A stretch of DNA of 47,933 nt, from assembly GCA_904420215.1 (NCBI GenBank), contig CAJFUR010000061.1, positions 1 to 47,933 on the forward strand, written 5' to 3'. The position numbers and the translations under genes were made by a program. Shown here in pieces: positions 1-7,992 of the stretch. The stretch comes from an uncultured Eggerthellaceae bacterium (lineage in GTDB: Bacteria > Actinomycetota > Coriobacteriia > Coriobacteriales > Eggerthellaceae). Each line of letters opens with the position of its first letter. The first letter of the stretch is position 1. The notes beneath the pieces are model-generated. The model saw only the letters and a list, made by a program, of their open reading frames with translations. It was not told the DNA's origin and made no database searches.

Positions 1-1
1 G

Positions 2-724
2 CCCTACATCGTCATCATCATCGACGAGCTGGCCGACCTCATGATGAACGTGGGCAAGGAGGTGGAGTTCTCCATCAGCCGCATCGCGCAGCTGGCGCGC
101 GCGGCCGGCATCCACCTCATCGTGGCCACGCAGCGCCCCTCCACGAACGTGGTGACAGGCCTCATCAAGGCCAACATCACCAACCGCATCGCGTTCAACG
201 TGGCCTCGGGCATCGACAGCCGCGTGGTGCTGGACACCCCGGGCGCCGAGCGGCTCATCGGTTTGGGCGACCTTTTGTTCAGCAAGCCCGAGTACGCCAA
301 GCCGCAGCGCATCCAGGGCTGCTACGTGTCCGAAGACGAGATCAACGCCGTGGTGGCGAGGTGGAAGGAACAAGGCGAGCCGGAGTACCATTCGGAGATA
401 CTGCAGACGAACCTCATCACGCTGGGCGCGTCCTCGCCCGACGGGTCGGGCGGCGGGTCCACCTCCGACGACCCGCTTCTGTGGGAAGCGGCCGAGATCG
501 TGGTCTCCAGCGGGCTGGGCTCGACCTCGAACATCCAGCGCAGGCTCAAGGTGGGCTATTCGCGCGCAGGACGTATAATGGACATGCTGGAGGAAAAGGG
601 CGTCGTCGGGGCCCCGAACGGCAGCAAGCCGCGCGAGGTGCTGGTGGACGCCATGGAGCTGGAGACGCTGAAGGCGTTCGAGGCGAACGATGCGGCGGAG
701 GGCGCGTCCCGCATGGAGGAGTGA
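2..724 (+). CDS. ftsK: DNA translocase FtsK, C-terminal part (5' end outside window)
   Basis: The reading frame is open from base 2, so this is the 3' part of a longer gene; the ATG at 41 is internal. The fragment begins at the Walker B strand of the motor domain (IVIIIDELADLMM) and continues through the conserved VATQRPSTNVVTG segment. A gamma winged-helix domain (roughly the last 70 residues, starting DDPLLWEAAEIV and including SRAGRIMDMLEEKGVVG) closes the protein. In characterised FtsK/SpoIIIE proteins this domain reads KOPS/SRS sequences and directs DNA pumping at the division septum. The next gene starts 4 bases after the stop, so the two are probably cotranscribed. The identification is firm; only the N-terminal membrane domain is unseen. 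Confidence 0.96.
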   Translation, partial: PYIVIIIDELADLMMNVGKEVEFSISRIAQLARAAGIHLIVATQRPSTNVVTGLIKANITNRIAFNVASGIDSRVVLDTPGAERLIGLGDLLFSKPEYAKPQRIQGCYVSEDEINAVVARWKEQGEPEYHSEILQTNLITLGASSPDGSGGGSTSDDPLLWEAAEIVVSSGLGSTSNIQRRLKVGYSRAGRIMDMLEEKGVVGAPNGSKPREVLVDAMELETLKAFEANDAAEGASRMEE

Positions 725-728
725 CGAC

Positions 729-1823
729 GTGGCACAGACGACTTTCGGAGAGATACTGCGCGAGGCGCGCGAACGGCATGGCCTCGACCTCGCGACGGCG
801 GCGCGGCGCCTGCGCATACGCCCCGACATCCTGCGCGCCATAGAAGAGGGCGACTTCGCGCGCATGCCCCCGCGCGGCTACACGCGCAACATGGTGAACG
901 CCTACGCGCGGCTGGTGGGGCTGAACCCCACCGAAATGACCCGCATGTACCTGGACGGCGCCTATGCCTACCAGGTGGGGCGGGCGCGCAACGAGGCGCA
1001 GCCTTCCGGCTTCGACATGGGCGCCTCCCGCCGCCGTTCGCAGCGCGGGCGGGAAGACGCGCGGGAGACGCGGGGCGAGCGGGGGCGGGACGGACAGGGC
1101 AGGCGCCCCGGAGAGCCTGCCCGCCAAAACGCGTTCGGACGCGTCCTCTATGAAGACCGCACCGACGCGGGCGGGCGCACCTACGCGCAGGACCGCATGC
1201 ACCCCTCACGCCACGCCGCCGTGCCGGGAACGCAGTACACCAACTTCTACGCGGGCCCGAAGGCTCCGGGGCAGATGCGCTCCAAGCTGCCTTTCGTCAT
1301 AGCCGCCGGCGTGGTGCTGGTGGTGCTCGTCGTGGTGCTGGTGCTGGTGTTCGGCAACAGAGGCGAGGCGGAGCAGGACGTTCCCAGCGTGCCCATCACC
1401 GGCCTCACCGACACGTCGAACCCCGTTGACGACGCCACGGGAGGGGACGACGGCGCCACGCAGGCGCCCACTCCCGTGGCCCCCGACAAGGTGGTGTTCT
1501 CGTTCTCCGTGCCGGCGGGAAGCACGGCCTACATCGAGGTGTACGAGGGCGACGGCGGGCCGAGCCTGGCCGAAGACGTGGCGGGGCCCGCGGAAAAGAG
1601 CTACGACGTCACGACCACCCTGCGGTTCGTGACGAGCAACCCCGAGAACGTGACGCTCATGCTCGCGGGCGAGCAAGTGACCGCCGACCAGCTGACCGAC
1701 GCCGGCGGCGGGGTGTACACCTACACCGTGGACTTCGCGGCCTACCTCGAGCAGTGGAAGGCGGCGAACCTGCCCGCGGAAACGGAGCCCGTGGACACGG
1801 CGGCGCCGGCGGCGGCCGCCTAG
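729..1823 (+). CDS. RodZ-like helix-turn-helix membrane protein (HTH_25/DUF4115)
   Basis: The GTG at 729 is chosen because GGAGGA ends 8 bases upstream, inside the end of ftsK; the ORF-track ATG at 690 lies within ftsK. The 364-residue product has an N-terminal HTH_25 domain (about residues 5-75, ILREARERHGLDLATAARRL), an Arg/Gly-rich linker, one membrane segment near 188-209 (LPFVIAAGVVLVVLVVVLVL) and an extracytoplasmic DUF4115-like domain. It ends in a Pro/Ala tail. This architecture matches RodZ, which links MreB to the wall elongation machinery. Whether MreB is present here is unknown, so the shape role is inferred from the family. A GC-rich hairpin follows the stop. Confidence 0.85.
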   Translation: MAQTTFGEILREARERHGLDLATAARRLRIRPDILRAIEEGDFARMPPRGYTRNMVNAYARLVGLNPTEMTRMYLDGAYAYQVGRARNEAQPSGFDMGASRRRSQRGREDARETRGERGRDGQGRRPGEPARQNAFGRVLYEDRTDAGGRTYAQDRMHPSRHAAVPGTQYTNFYAGPKAPGQMRSKLPFVIAAGVVLVVLVVVLVLVFGNRGEAEQDVPSVPITGLTDTSNPVDDATGGDDGATQAPTPVAPDKVVFSFSVPAGSTAYIEVYEGDGGPSLAEDVAGPAEKSYDVTTTLRFVTSNPENVTLMLAGEQVTADQLTDAGGGVYTYTVDFAAYLEQWKAANLPAETEPVDTAAPAAAA

Positions 1824-1857
1824 GGGCGCGCGGGGGCGCAACCGCCGCGTTATGGGC

Positions 1858-1897
1858 GAGGGGCGGGCGGGCCTTGCGGGCCTTCCCGCCCCTCTTT
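1858..1897 (+). terminator. Probable rho-independent terminator after the rodZ-like gene
   Basis: GAGGGGCGGG (1858-1867) pairs with CCCGCCCCTC (1885-1894), followed by TTTCGTT. The U-tract is short. The position just past the stop supports a terminator for the ftsK-rodZ unit. Confidence 0.55.
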
Positions 1898-1988
1898 CGT
1901 TGGGGCGCGCCGGGCCGCCGCGCGTCTGGCGCCCGGCGGCTGCGCGGGGCCGCATTCCGTCCTTTTCCCGCGTTCTTCGGGCCCGTGC

Positions 1989-2017
1989 TTCTGCGACGCG
2001 GCCGGATGGGGTATCCT
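1989..2017 (+). promoter_or_regulatory. Possible promoter for yajQ
   Basis: TTCTGC (1989-1994) and TATCCT (2012-2017) are 17 bases apart, upstream of the YajQ gene and downstream of a terminator hairpin. Matches to the consensus are only moderate. Confidence 0.3.
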
Positions 2018-2078
2018 AAACGGTTGTGAAATCGCGCGCGCCGCGCGGCGCGCATGCCCCGGCAAGAAAGGACGCCCC

Positions 2079-2576
2079 ATGGCGAAGGAATCGAGTTTCG
2101 ACGTCGTCTCGACCGTTGACATGCAGGAAGTGGACAACGCCTTCCAGCAGGCGAAGAAGGAGATCGCGCAGCGCTACGACCTGAAGGACTCCGGGGCCGA
2201 GGTGGCGCTCGACAAGGCGGGGCAGACCATCACGGTGTCGGCGCCCTCCGATTTCGTGGCCAGGCAGGTCATCGACGTGGTGGGCAGCAAGTTGGTGAGG
2301 CGCGGCATCGACTTGGCCGCCGTGAAGTGGGGCGACGCGCAACCTGCCGCCGGGCAGAGCGTGCGCCAGCAGGCGAGCATCGTGAGTGGCATAGACAAAG
2401 ACACCGCCGGGCGCATCAACAAGGACATCAAGGCCACGAAGCTCAAGGTGAAGGTGCAGATAGAAGGCGACAAGCTGCGCGTGAGCTCGGCGTCGCGCGA
2501 CACGCTGCAGGAAGTGATCGCGTTTCTGCGCGGGCAGGACTACGGCCAGCCGCTGCAGTACGTGAACTACCGCTGA
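2079..2576 (+). CDS. YajQ family nucleotide-binding protein
   Basis: The 165-residue protein has the usual YajQ length and both signature ends: SFDVVSTVDMQEVDNAF near the N-terminus and a VIAFLRGQDYG...NYR C-terminus. YajQ proteins have two RNA-recognition-like folds. Some homologues bind cyclic di-GMP or nucleotides, but no single role is established for the family. An AAAGGA ribosome binding site precedes the ATG. The gene sits directly upstream of rimO with only about 17 bases between them, so the two are likely one transcript. Confidence 0.9.
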   Translation: MAKESSFDVVSTVDMQEVDNAFQQAKKEIAQRYDLKDSGAEVALDKAGQTITVSAPSDFVARQVIDVVGSKLVRRGIDLAAVKWGDAQPAAGQSVRQQASIVSGIDKDTAGRINKDIKATKLKVKVQIEGDKLRVSSASRDTLQEVIAFLRGQDYGQPLQYVNYR

Positions 2577-2593
2577 GACGGGATGCCGGCTTT

Positions 2594-4072
2594 ATGGGCT
2601 TCATGGATTCCCCCGACGGCATGGCCGAGCGCGCGCAGCGGCGGGAGGGCGCGCCCCGCGCGCGCTCGGTGGCGTTCGTCACCTTGGGATGCGCCAAGAA
2701 CGAGGTGGACACGGCGCACATGCGCGAACGCGTGGAGGCGGCGGGGCATGCGGTGGTGGACGACCCCGCGCTCGCCGACGCGGTGGTGGTGAACACCTGC
2801 TCGTTCATCCAGGCGGCCACCGAGGAGAGCATCGAGGCCGTCTTCGACGTGGCGGGGCTTCCCCGCATGGAGGACGGCAGCGCCGCCCTGGTGGTGGCGG
2901 GCTGCATGCCGGCGCGCTACGGCGAGGCGCTGGAAGACGAGCTTTCCGAGGCGCGCGCCTTCGTGCCGTGTGCCCGCGAGGACGACATCGTGCAGGTGCT
3001 GGAAGGCATGTTCGCCCAGCTGCCGGAAAGCGCGCCGGGCACGCCCGGCGCAGTCGGCGGCGGGCGTGCGGGTGCAGGCGACGGAAACGCGCCTACAGCG
3101 GCGGGCGACGGGGCCGCGGAAGGCGGCGCGGGCGTGCAGCCTGACGGGGGCTTCCCCGCCGAAGCCGATGCGGCGGGCGCACGGGGGGCGGTTTCCGCCT
3201 ACGTGAAGATATCCGACGGCTGCGACCGCTTCTGCTCCTACTGCACCATCCCCCTCATCCGCGGGCGCTACCGCAGTTTCCCCCTCGCCGACGTGTGCGC
3301 GGAAGTGGACGCGCACGTGGCGCGCGGCGTGCGCGAGATCGTGCTCGTGGCGCAGGACACGGGGCGCTGGGGCACCGACTTCGACGCGCCGTCGAGTCTG
3401 GCGGCGCTCCTGTCCGCGCTGGCCGAGCGGCACCCGCGCACGTGGTTCCGCGTCATGTACGTGCAGCCCGAGGGCGTGGACGACGCGCTGCTGGACGCGG
3501 TGGCGGCCCATGCCAACGTGTGCCCCTACTTCGACGTCCCGCTGCAGCACGTGGACCCGGAACTGCTTTCCGCCATGAACCGCCGCGGGTCGCGCGCCGA
3601 ATTCGAGGACCTGGCGCGCCGCATCAGGGAGCGCGTGCCGGGCGCGGTGCTGCGCACGACGCTCATCGCGGGATTCCCCGGCGAGACGGAAGAGCAGTTC
3701 CAGAGCCTGTGCGACTTCGTGGAGGACGCGCCCTTCGACTACGTGGGCGTGTTCGCCTACTCGCGCGAGGAGGGCACGCGCGCCTTCGGCCTTCCCGGTC
3801 AGCTGGACGAGGACGAGAAGGCCGAGCGCGCGCAGCGTTTGCGCGACGTGGCCGACGCCGCGTGCCTGCCGCGCATCGCCGCGCGCGTGGGCCGGGAAAT
3901 GGACGTGCTAGTGGAAGGGCACGAAGAGGACGGGCAGCTGTTCGGGCGCGCCATGTGCCAGGCGCCCGAGGTGGACGGCGTGGTGTATCTGGACGCGGGC
4001 GAGGTGGGACAGGTGGTGCGCGTGCGCATCGTGGATACGCTGCTCTACGAGATGGAGGGCGAACGGGCATGA
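2594..4072 (+). CDS. rimO: Ribosomal protein uS12 methylthiotransferase RimO
   Basis: RimO is a radical-SAM enzyme that adds a methylthio group to an aspartate of ribosomal protein S12. The N-terminal UPF0004 domain has FVTLGCAKNEVD. The radical-SAM triad is C210, C214 and C217 in DGCDRFCSYCTIPLIRGRYRS, and a TRAM-like domain ends the protein. Between these domains, at about residues 145-200, is a Gly/Ala/Pro-rich stretch not found in typical RimO, which explains the 492-residue length against about 440. The start is uncertain: ATG at 2594, 2603 and 2621 are all in frame and none has a strong ribosome binding site. The stop overlaps the next start (ATGA), indicating translational coupling. 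Confidence 0.93.
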   Translation: MGFMDSPDGMAERAQRREGAPRARSVAFVTLGCAKNEVDTAHMRERVEAAGHAVVDDPALADAVVVNTCSFIQAATEESIEAVFDVAGLPRMEDGSAALVVAGCMPARYGEALEDELSEARAFVPCAREDDIVQVLEGMFAQLPESAPGTPGAVGGGRAGAGDGNAPTAAGDGAAEGGAGVQPDGGFPAEADAAGARGAVSAYVKISDGCDRFCSYCTIPLIRGRYRSFPLADVCAEVDAHVARGVREIVLVAQDTGRWGTDFDAPSSLAALLSALAERHPRTWFRVMYVQPEGVDDALLDAVAAHANVCPYFDVPLQHVDPELLSAMNRRGSRAEFEDLARRIRERVPGAVLRTTLIAGFPGETEEQFQSLCDFVEDAPFDYVGVFAYSREEGTRAFGLPGQLDEDEKAERAQRLRDVADAACLPRIAARVGREMDVLVEGHEEDGQLFGRAMCQAPEVDGVVYLDAGEVGQVVRVRIVDTLLYEMEGERA

Positions 4073-5358
4073 GCGGGACGGACGCGCGCGCGGGGGCGCC
4101 GAAGGAGAGGCTGTGGACGCCGGCGAACGTGGTCACGCTCGTGCGCATCTGCTGCGTGCCGGTGTTCGTGGCGGCCATCATCACCCCGTGGCCCACGTGG
4201 ATCCCCGCATGGAGCGACGCCGAGGCGTGGAAGCCGTGGATCGCGGCGGGCATCTTCGTCCTTTTGGCGGCCACGGACGGCCTGGACGGCTACTTGGCGC
4301 GCAGCCGGGGCGAGGTGACGACCTTCGGCAAGTTCATGGACCCGCTGGCCGACAAGATACTGGTGGCGGCGGCGCTGCTGGCCCTGGTGGAGCTTTCCGT
4401 GCTGCCTTCGTGGGTGGTGATCGTCATCCTCGCGCGCGAGTTCATCGTCTCCGGCATCCGCATGGTGGCCGCAAGCCAGGGCGTGGTCATTGCCGCAAGC
4501 TGGTACGGCAAGGCCAAGACCGTCGCGCAGATGGTGGCCATCGTGCTGTTCATCGTGAAGGACGGCGTGGTCATCACCGACTTCTCGGGCGTGGTGCGCA
4601 GTCCTTTGTACCTGGTGTCGTGGGCGGTCATGATTGTGGCGCTCGTGCTCACCATCGTGTCCATGCTCGACTACTTCTCCAAGGCGCGCGGGCTTCTGGG
4701 GTTCCAGCCGGCCGCCCGCGGCGGCGGGCGGGGCGTGGCGGAGGAAAACGGCGCAGGCGGGGTTTCCGCAAGCGCCGCGGGCGGCCGGGAGCGCCGGGGA
4801 AGCGAGGGCGCAGGCGGCGCGGCAGGCGTGCAGGAGGCAGGCGGAGAGGCGACGCAGGAAACGTGCCGGCAGGCGGCCGCGCGCGTGGTCTCGCTCGCGC
4901 GGGAGGCGGGCGTTTCGGTGGGCACCGCCGAAAGCCTGACCGGCGGCCTCGTGGCGGCCGCGCTCACCTCGGTGCCGGGGTCGTCCGCCTGCGTGCGCGG
5001 CGGCGTGGTGAGCTATGCATGCGACGTGAAGCGCGACGCGCTCGGCGTGGACGCCGGGCTGCTGGAAAGCCGGGGGGCCGTGGACGCCGATGTGGCCTGC
5101 CAGATGGCGCAAGGCGCGCGGGAGCGTCTTGGCGCGGACGTGGCCGTGGCGGTGACGGGCATTGCGGGCCCGGGCGGCGCCGAGCCGGGAAAGCCCGTGG
5201 GGACCGTGTGGCTGGGCCTGGCCGGCGCGCACGGGTCGCATGCGGAACGCCGCCGCTTCGCGGGCAGCCGCGACGAGGTGCGCGCCCAGACCGTGCTGTG
5301 GGCGCTCTCCGCCCTCGAAGCCGCCCTCGGCGGGGGCGGCGACGTGCAGGGCGGGTGA
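4069..5358 (+). CDS. pgsA: PgsA-CinA fusion: phosphatidylglycerophosphate synthase joined to NMN amidohydrolase domain
   Basis: The ATG at 4069 overlaps the rimO stop; the longer ORF-track start runs inside rimO. Residues 1 to about 215 form a CDP-alcohol phosphatidyltransferase with several membrane helices and the signature DGLDGYLARSRG followed by FGKFMDPLAD. It would make phosphatidylglycerophosphate from CDP-diacylglycerol and glycerol-3-phosphate. After a roughly 55-residue Gly/Ala/Glu linker comes a complete CinA C-terminal (PncC) domain: GTAESLTGGLVAAALTSVPG, VVSYACDVKRDALGV and AVTGIAGPGGAEPGKPVGTV. This domain deamidates nicotinamide mononucleotide in characterised homologues. No stop codon separates the two, giving 429 residues. 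The genes are usually separate neighbours, so this is a fusion or a lost stop. An internal CinA start (for example a GTG in the linker) cannot be excluded. Confidence 0.9.
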   Translation: MSGTDARAGAPKERLWTPANVVTLVRICCVPVFVAAIITPWPTWIPAWSDAEAWKPWIAAGIFVLLAATDGLDGYLARSRGEVTTFGKFMDPLADKILVAAALLALVELSVLPSWVVIVILAREFIVSGIRMVAASQGVVIAASWYGKAKTVAQMVAIVLFIVKDGVVITDFSGVVRSPLYLVSWAVMIVALVLTIVSMLDYFSKARGLLGFQPAARGGGRGVAEENGAGGVSASAAGGRERRGSEGAGGAAGVQEAGGEATQETCRQAAARVVSLAREAGVSVGTAESLTGGLVAAALTSVPGSSACVRGGVVSYACDVKRDALGVDAGLLESRGAVDADVACQMAQGARERLGADVAVAVTGIAGPGGAEPGKPVGTVWLGLAGAHGSHAERRRFAGSRDEVRAQTVLWALSALEAALGGGGDVQGG

Positions 5359-5743
5359 ACCCCGCCGCGCCGCATGCCGGCTGGCGCGACGCGGGCGCCG
5401 CCGTGCCGCGGTGCCGCCGGCGTGCAGCGCGGCTGGCGGCCCGGCGGCGACGAAGCGGCGACGGGAAGCCGTGCGCCGGCGGGCGCGGATCCGGCCGCAC
5501 GCCGGGAAGGCGCCGGCCCGTTGCGACGGGGAAGCGGACGTTTCGCGGGCTGCGGGCCACCCACGGGCCGAAAAGGCGCCGGCTTCACGCCGACGGAAGG
5601 CGGGGGAGAAGCCCCCTGTGCGCCGAAAACGCGCCGACAATGCACCGGCGGAAAACGGACGACGCGCCGGGAATGCGCAAGCGCCCCGCCGCATTGCGCC
5701 GCTATACTGGTGGCGCGGGGAAAAGGGGAGTTCGGTCAACCCC
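5359..5743. other. GC-rich intergenic stretch before the recA promoter
   Basis: About 385 bases with no ORF resembling a known protein. All six frames give Arg/Ala/Pro-rich shadow translations. I see no RNA gene or clear terminator here. Confidence 0.5.
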
Positions 5744-5771
5744 TTGACGAACAAACATATGTTCGTATAAT
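5744..5771 (+). promoter_or_regulatory. recA promoter with LexA (SOS) box
   Basis: TTGACG (5744-5749) and TATAAT (5766-5771) are 16 bases apart. In the spacer, CAAACATATGTTCG (5752-5765) fits the Gram-positive LexA/DinR consensus CGAAC-N4-GTTCG with one mismatch and matches the boxes at lexA in this window. LexA bound here would cover the spacer and block RNA polymerase. Confidence 0.85.
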
Positions 5772-5824
5772 AGGTGCAGGCAATGCAGTTCCGCGTGCCC
5801 CGCGCACGCCGCGAAGGAGAAGGA

Positions 5825-6883
5825 ATGAACGAAGAGAAGACGAAGATGCTCAAGCTGACCACCGACCAGATAGAGTCGAAGTTCGGCAAGGGTTCCATCA
5901 TGAAGTTCGGCGAGGGCGGACAGGACCTCAACATCGGCGTCATTCCCACCGGCGCGCTGCCGCTCGACGCGGCGCTCGGCATCGGCGGCGTGCCGCGGGG
6001 ACGCATCGTGGAGGTGTACGGGCCGGAATCGAGCGGCAAGACGACGCTCGCGCTCCAGATCCTGGCCGAAGCGCAGGGCATGGGCGGCATCGTCGCCTTC
6101 ATCGACGCCGAGCACGCGCTCGACCCGGTGTACGCCGCGCGCCTGGGGGTGGACATCGACGAGGTCCTCATCTCCCAGCCGGACACCGGCGAGCAGGCGC
6201 TCGAGATCTGCGACATGCTGGTGCGCTCGGGCGCCATCGACTGCATCGTCATCGACTCGGTGGCCGCCCTCGTGCCCCGCGCCGAAATAGAAGGCGAGAT
6301 AGGCGACACTACGGTGGGCCTGCAGGCAAGGCTGATGTCGCAGGCCCTGCGCAAGCTGGCTGGGTCCCTTTCCAAGTCGAACACCACGTGCATCTTCATC
6401 AACCAGCTGCGCGAGAAGATAGGCGTCATGTTCGGAAACCCCGAAACCACCACCGGCGGCCGCGCCCTCAAGTTCTTCTCGAGCGTGCGCATCGACATCC
6501 GCCGCGTCGATTCCATCAAGAAGGACGGCGAGATCGTGGGCAACCGCGTGCGCGCCAAAGTGGTGAAGAACAAGGTGGCGCCGCCGTTCCGCCAGGCGGA
6601 GTTCGACCTCATGTACGGCGAGGGCATATCGCGCGAAGGCTGCATCATCGACATGGCGGTGGAGGCCGGCGTGGCCAAGAAGAGCGGCGCATGGTACACC
6701 TACGGCGAGGAGCGCCTGGGGCAGGGGCGCGAGGCGGCGAAGCAGACGCTCAAGGAGAACCCCGACTTGCGTGCCGAGCTGGAGGCGAAGGTGCGCGAAG
6801 CCTACGACATCCCCATCGTCACGCGCAGCGCCGAGGAGTCCGACGCGTTCTCGCCGGTGGCTAAACCCGGCAAGAAGAAGTAG
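5825..6883 (+). CDS. recA: Recombinase RecA
   Basis: The 352-residue protein has the RecA core: Walker [12 protein letters not shown] near residue 66, the [17 protein letters not shown] segment, the L2 loop region [22 protein letters not shown], and a Lys-rich C-terminus. It forms the filament that drives homologous recombination and triggers LexA self-cleavage. ATG 5825 is chosen over upstream 5774 because of the AAGGAGA site just before it and the family's usual length. The LexA box in its promoter shows SOS control. recX starts 9 bases after the stop. Confidence 0.98.
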   Translation: MNEEKTKMLKLTTDQIESKFGKGSIMKFGEGGQDLNIGVIPTGALPLDAALGIGGVPRGRIVEVYGPESSGKTTLALQILAEAQGMGGIVAFIDAEHALDPVYAARLGVDIDEVLISQPDTGEQALEICDMLVRSGAIDCIVIDSVAALVPRAEIEGEIGDTTVGLQARLMSQALRKLAGSLSKSNTTCIFINQLREKIGVMFGNPETTTGGRALKFFSSVRIDIRRVDSIKKDGEIVGNRVRAKVVKNKVAPPFRQAEFDLMYGEGISREGCIIDMAVEAGVAKKSGAWYTYGEERLGQGREAAKQTLKENPDLRAELEAKVREAYDIPIVTRSAEESDAFSPVAKPGKKK

Positions 6884-6892
6884 GCCGCGCGC

Positions 6893-7495
6893 ATGCACGG
6901 GCAGGGGCGCGATCCCTCGGCCGAAGTGAGGGCGCGCCTGCGGGAGCAGATGGAAGCCATCGAGGCGAGGGGGCGGGCGGGCGGCGCGGGGCAGCCCGGG
7001 GCGGATGCGGGCGCCGACGCGGCGGAGGACGCCTTCCGCAAGATCGAGCGGCTGGCATGCATGCGCGAGCAGTCGAGTTCCGCCCTGCGCTCCCGCCTCG
7101 TGCGCGAGGGCTTCCCGGAAGGCGCCGCATGCGCGGCGGTCGAGCGCGCGGTGGCATGCGGGCTGGTGGACGACAGGCGCTACGCCGACGTCCTGGTGCG
7201 CAGCCGCCTGGCACAGGGACGCGGCCGAAGGGGCATAGAGGCCGAGCTCGCCGCCGTCGGCATCGACGCCGAAGAGGCGGCCCGGCTCGTCGGCGAAGCG
7301 GCGGGAGCGTCGGGCGCCGGCGACGGGCAGGACGAGATCGAGCGCGCGCTCGAGTTGCTCGAGCGCCGCCCCCCGCATGCCAAGAACCTGCGCCAGGCGG
7401 CCTACCGGCGGCTCGTGCAGAAAGGCTACGGCTCCTCGGTGGCCGCCTCGGCGGCGCGCCTGTGGTGCGAGCAACAGGAGGCCGGGAGCCGCTAG
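6893..7495 (+). CDS. recX: Regulatory protein RecX
   Basis: The 200-residue protein carries the RecX three-helix repeats: AFRKIERLACMREQSSSALRSRL, VERAVACGLVDDRRYADVLVRSRL and AAYRRLVQKGYGSSV. RecX proteins cap or dismantle RecA filaments. The first 40 residues are a poorly conserved charged, Gly/Ala-rich extension, and the ribosome binding site before ATG 6893 is weak, so the start is tentative. Its place directly behind recA is the standard arrangement and implies SOS co-induction. Confidence 0.88.
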   Translation: MHGQGRDPSAEVRARLREQMEAIEARGRAGGAGQPGADAGADAAEDAFRKIERLACMREQSSSALRSRLVREGFPEGAACAAVERAVACGLVDDRRYADVLVRSRLAQGRGRRGIEAELAAVGIDAEEAARLVGEAAGASGAGDGQDEIERALELLERRPPHAKNLRQAAYRRLVQKGYGSSVAASAARLWCEQQEAGSR

Positions 7496-7565
7496 GGGTT
7501 TCCGCCGCGCCGCGCCCGGGGGGGGCGGGTTGCGCCTTCCGCCAGTGCTGGCACCTCTCCCCGCC

Positions 7566-7592
7566 GCACCCGCGCGCACCGAGCGCGGGTGC
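7566..7592 (+). terminator. Hairpin after recX
   Basis: GCACCCGCGC (7566-7575) pairs perfectly with GCGCGGGTGC (7583-7592) over a 7-base loop. There is no T-run, so termination strength is unknown. Confidence 0.35.
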
Positions 7593-7599
7593 GCCCTCC

Positions 7600-7692
7600 G
7601 CCCCATTATCATCCCGAGCGGAGCGAGTCGAAGGATCTCGGGACGCCAAAGATCCTTCGACTCGCTCCGCTCGCTCAGGATGACAATGGGGG
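7600..7692. repeat. REP-like long imperfect palindrome
   Basis: Arms read CCCCATTATCATCC...GAGCGGAGCGAGTCGAAG and its near reverse complement (AAGATCCTTCGACTCGCTCC...GGATGACAATGGGG) around a roughly 10-base centre. Extragenic palindromes of this kind, with the GGATCCTTCGACTCG-type core, are scattered through many bacterial genomes. It lies between recX and rny and has no coding content. Only one copy is seen in this window. Confidence 0.7.
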
Positions 7693-7776
7693 AAGCAACA
7701 CCATCGCCGGGTGCGCACGCCCGCATGCCGGAAAGCGGCGTTGACCGGTGATTTCCGATTATTTCTTGTCTAGGCT

Positions 7777-7804
7777 TTTACAAAGGTGCCGAAAGCCTTA
7801 TCAT
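7777..7804 (+). promoter_or_regulatory. Probable promoter upstream of rny
   Basis: TTTACA (7777-7782) and TATCAT (7799-7804) are 16 bases apart in a locally AT-rich stretch, about 190 bases before the RNase Y start. The rest of 7693-7992 shows no gene. Confidence 0.5.
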
Positions 7805-7992
7805 ATGGTGAAGCTTGAGTGATGCGCGCCTGACGAACCGGCGGGTGCTTTCCATAAACAACCGCATACGCTGCTTTCCACGTGCGTATTCTGCTCATGC
7901 CCGATCCCGACCGGCATTTTTCATGCCAGGGACCTGCTTTTCGAACACACGGGCGAACGAAACGGAACGAAGAACACGGAAGGGGGGAGCGT

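Noticed and set aside
2567-3550. 327-residue minus-strand ORF opposite rimO
   Set aside because: Antisense shadow with no ribosome binding site or domain; rimO motifs are unambiguous.
4045-6699. 884-residue minus-strand ORF
   Set aside because: Antisense to pgsA-cinA and recA, which have clear motifs; this frame has none.
7561-7692. Short proteins predicted across the recX-rny palindrome
   Set aside because: These frames (for example with SERSESKDLW) are translations of the palindrome itself, a common false annotation.
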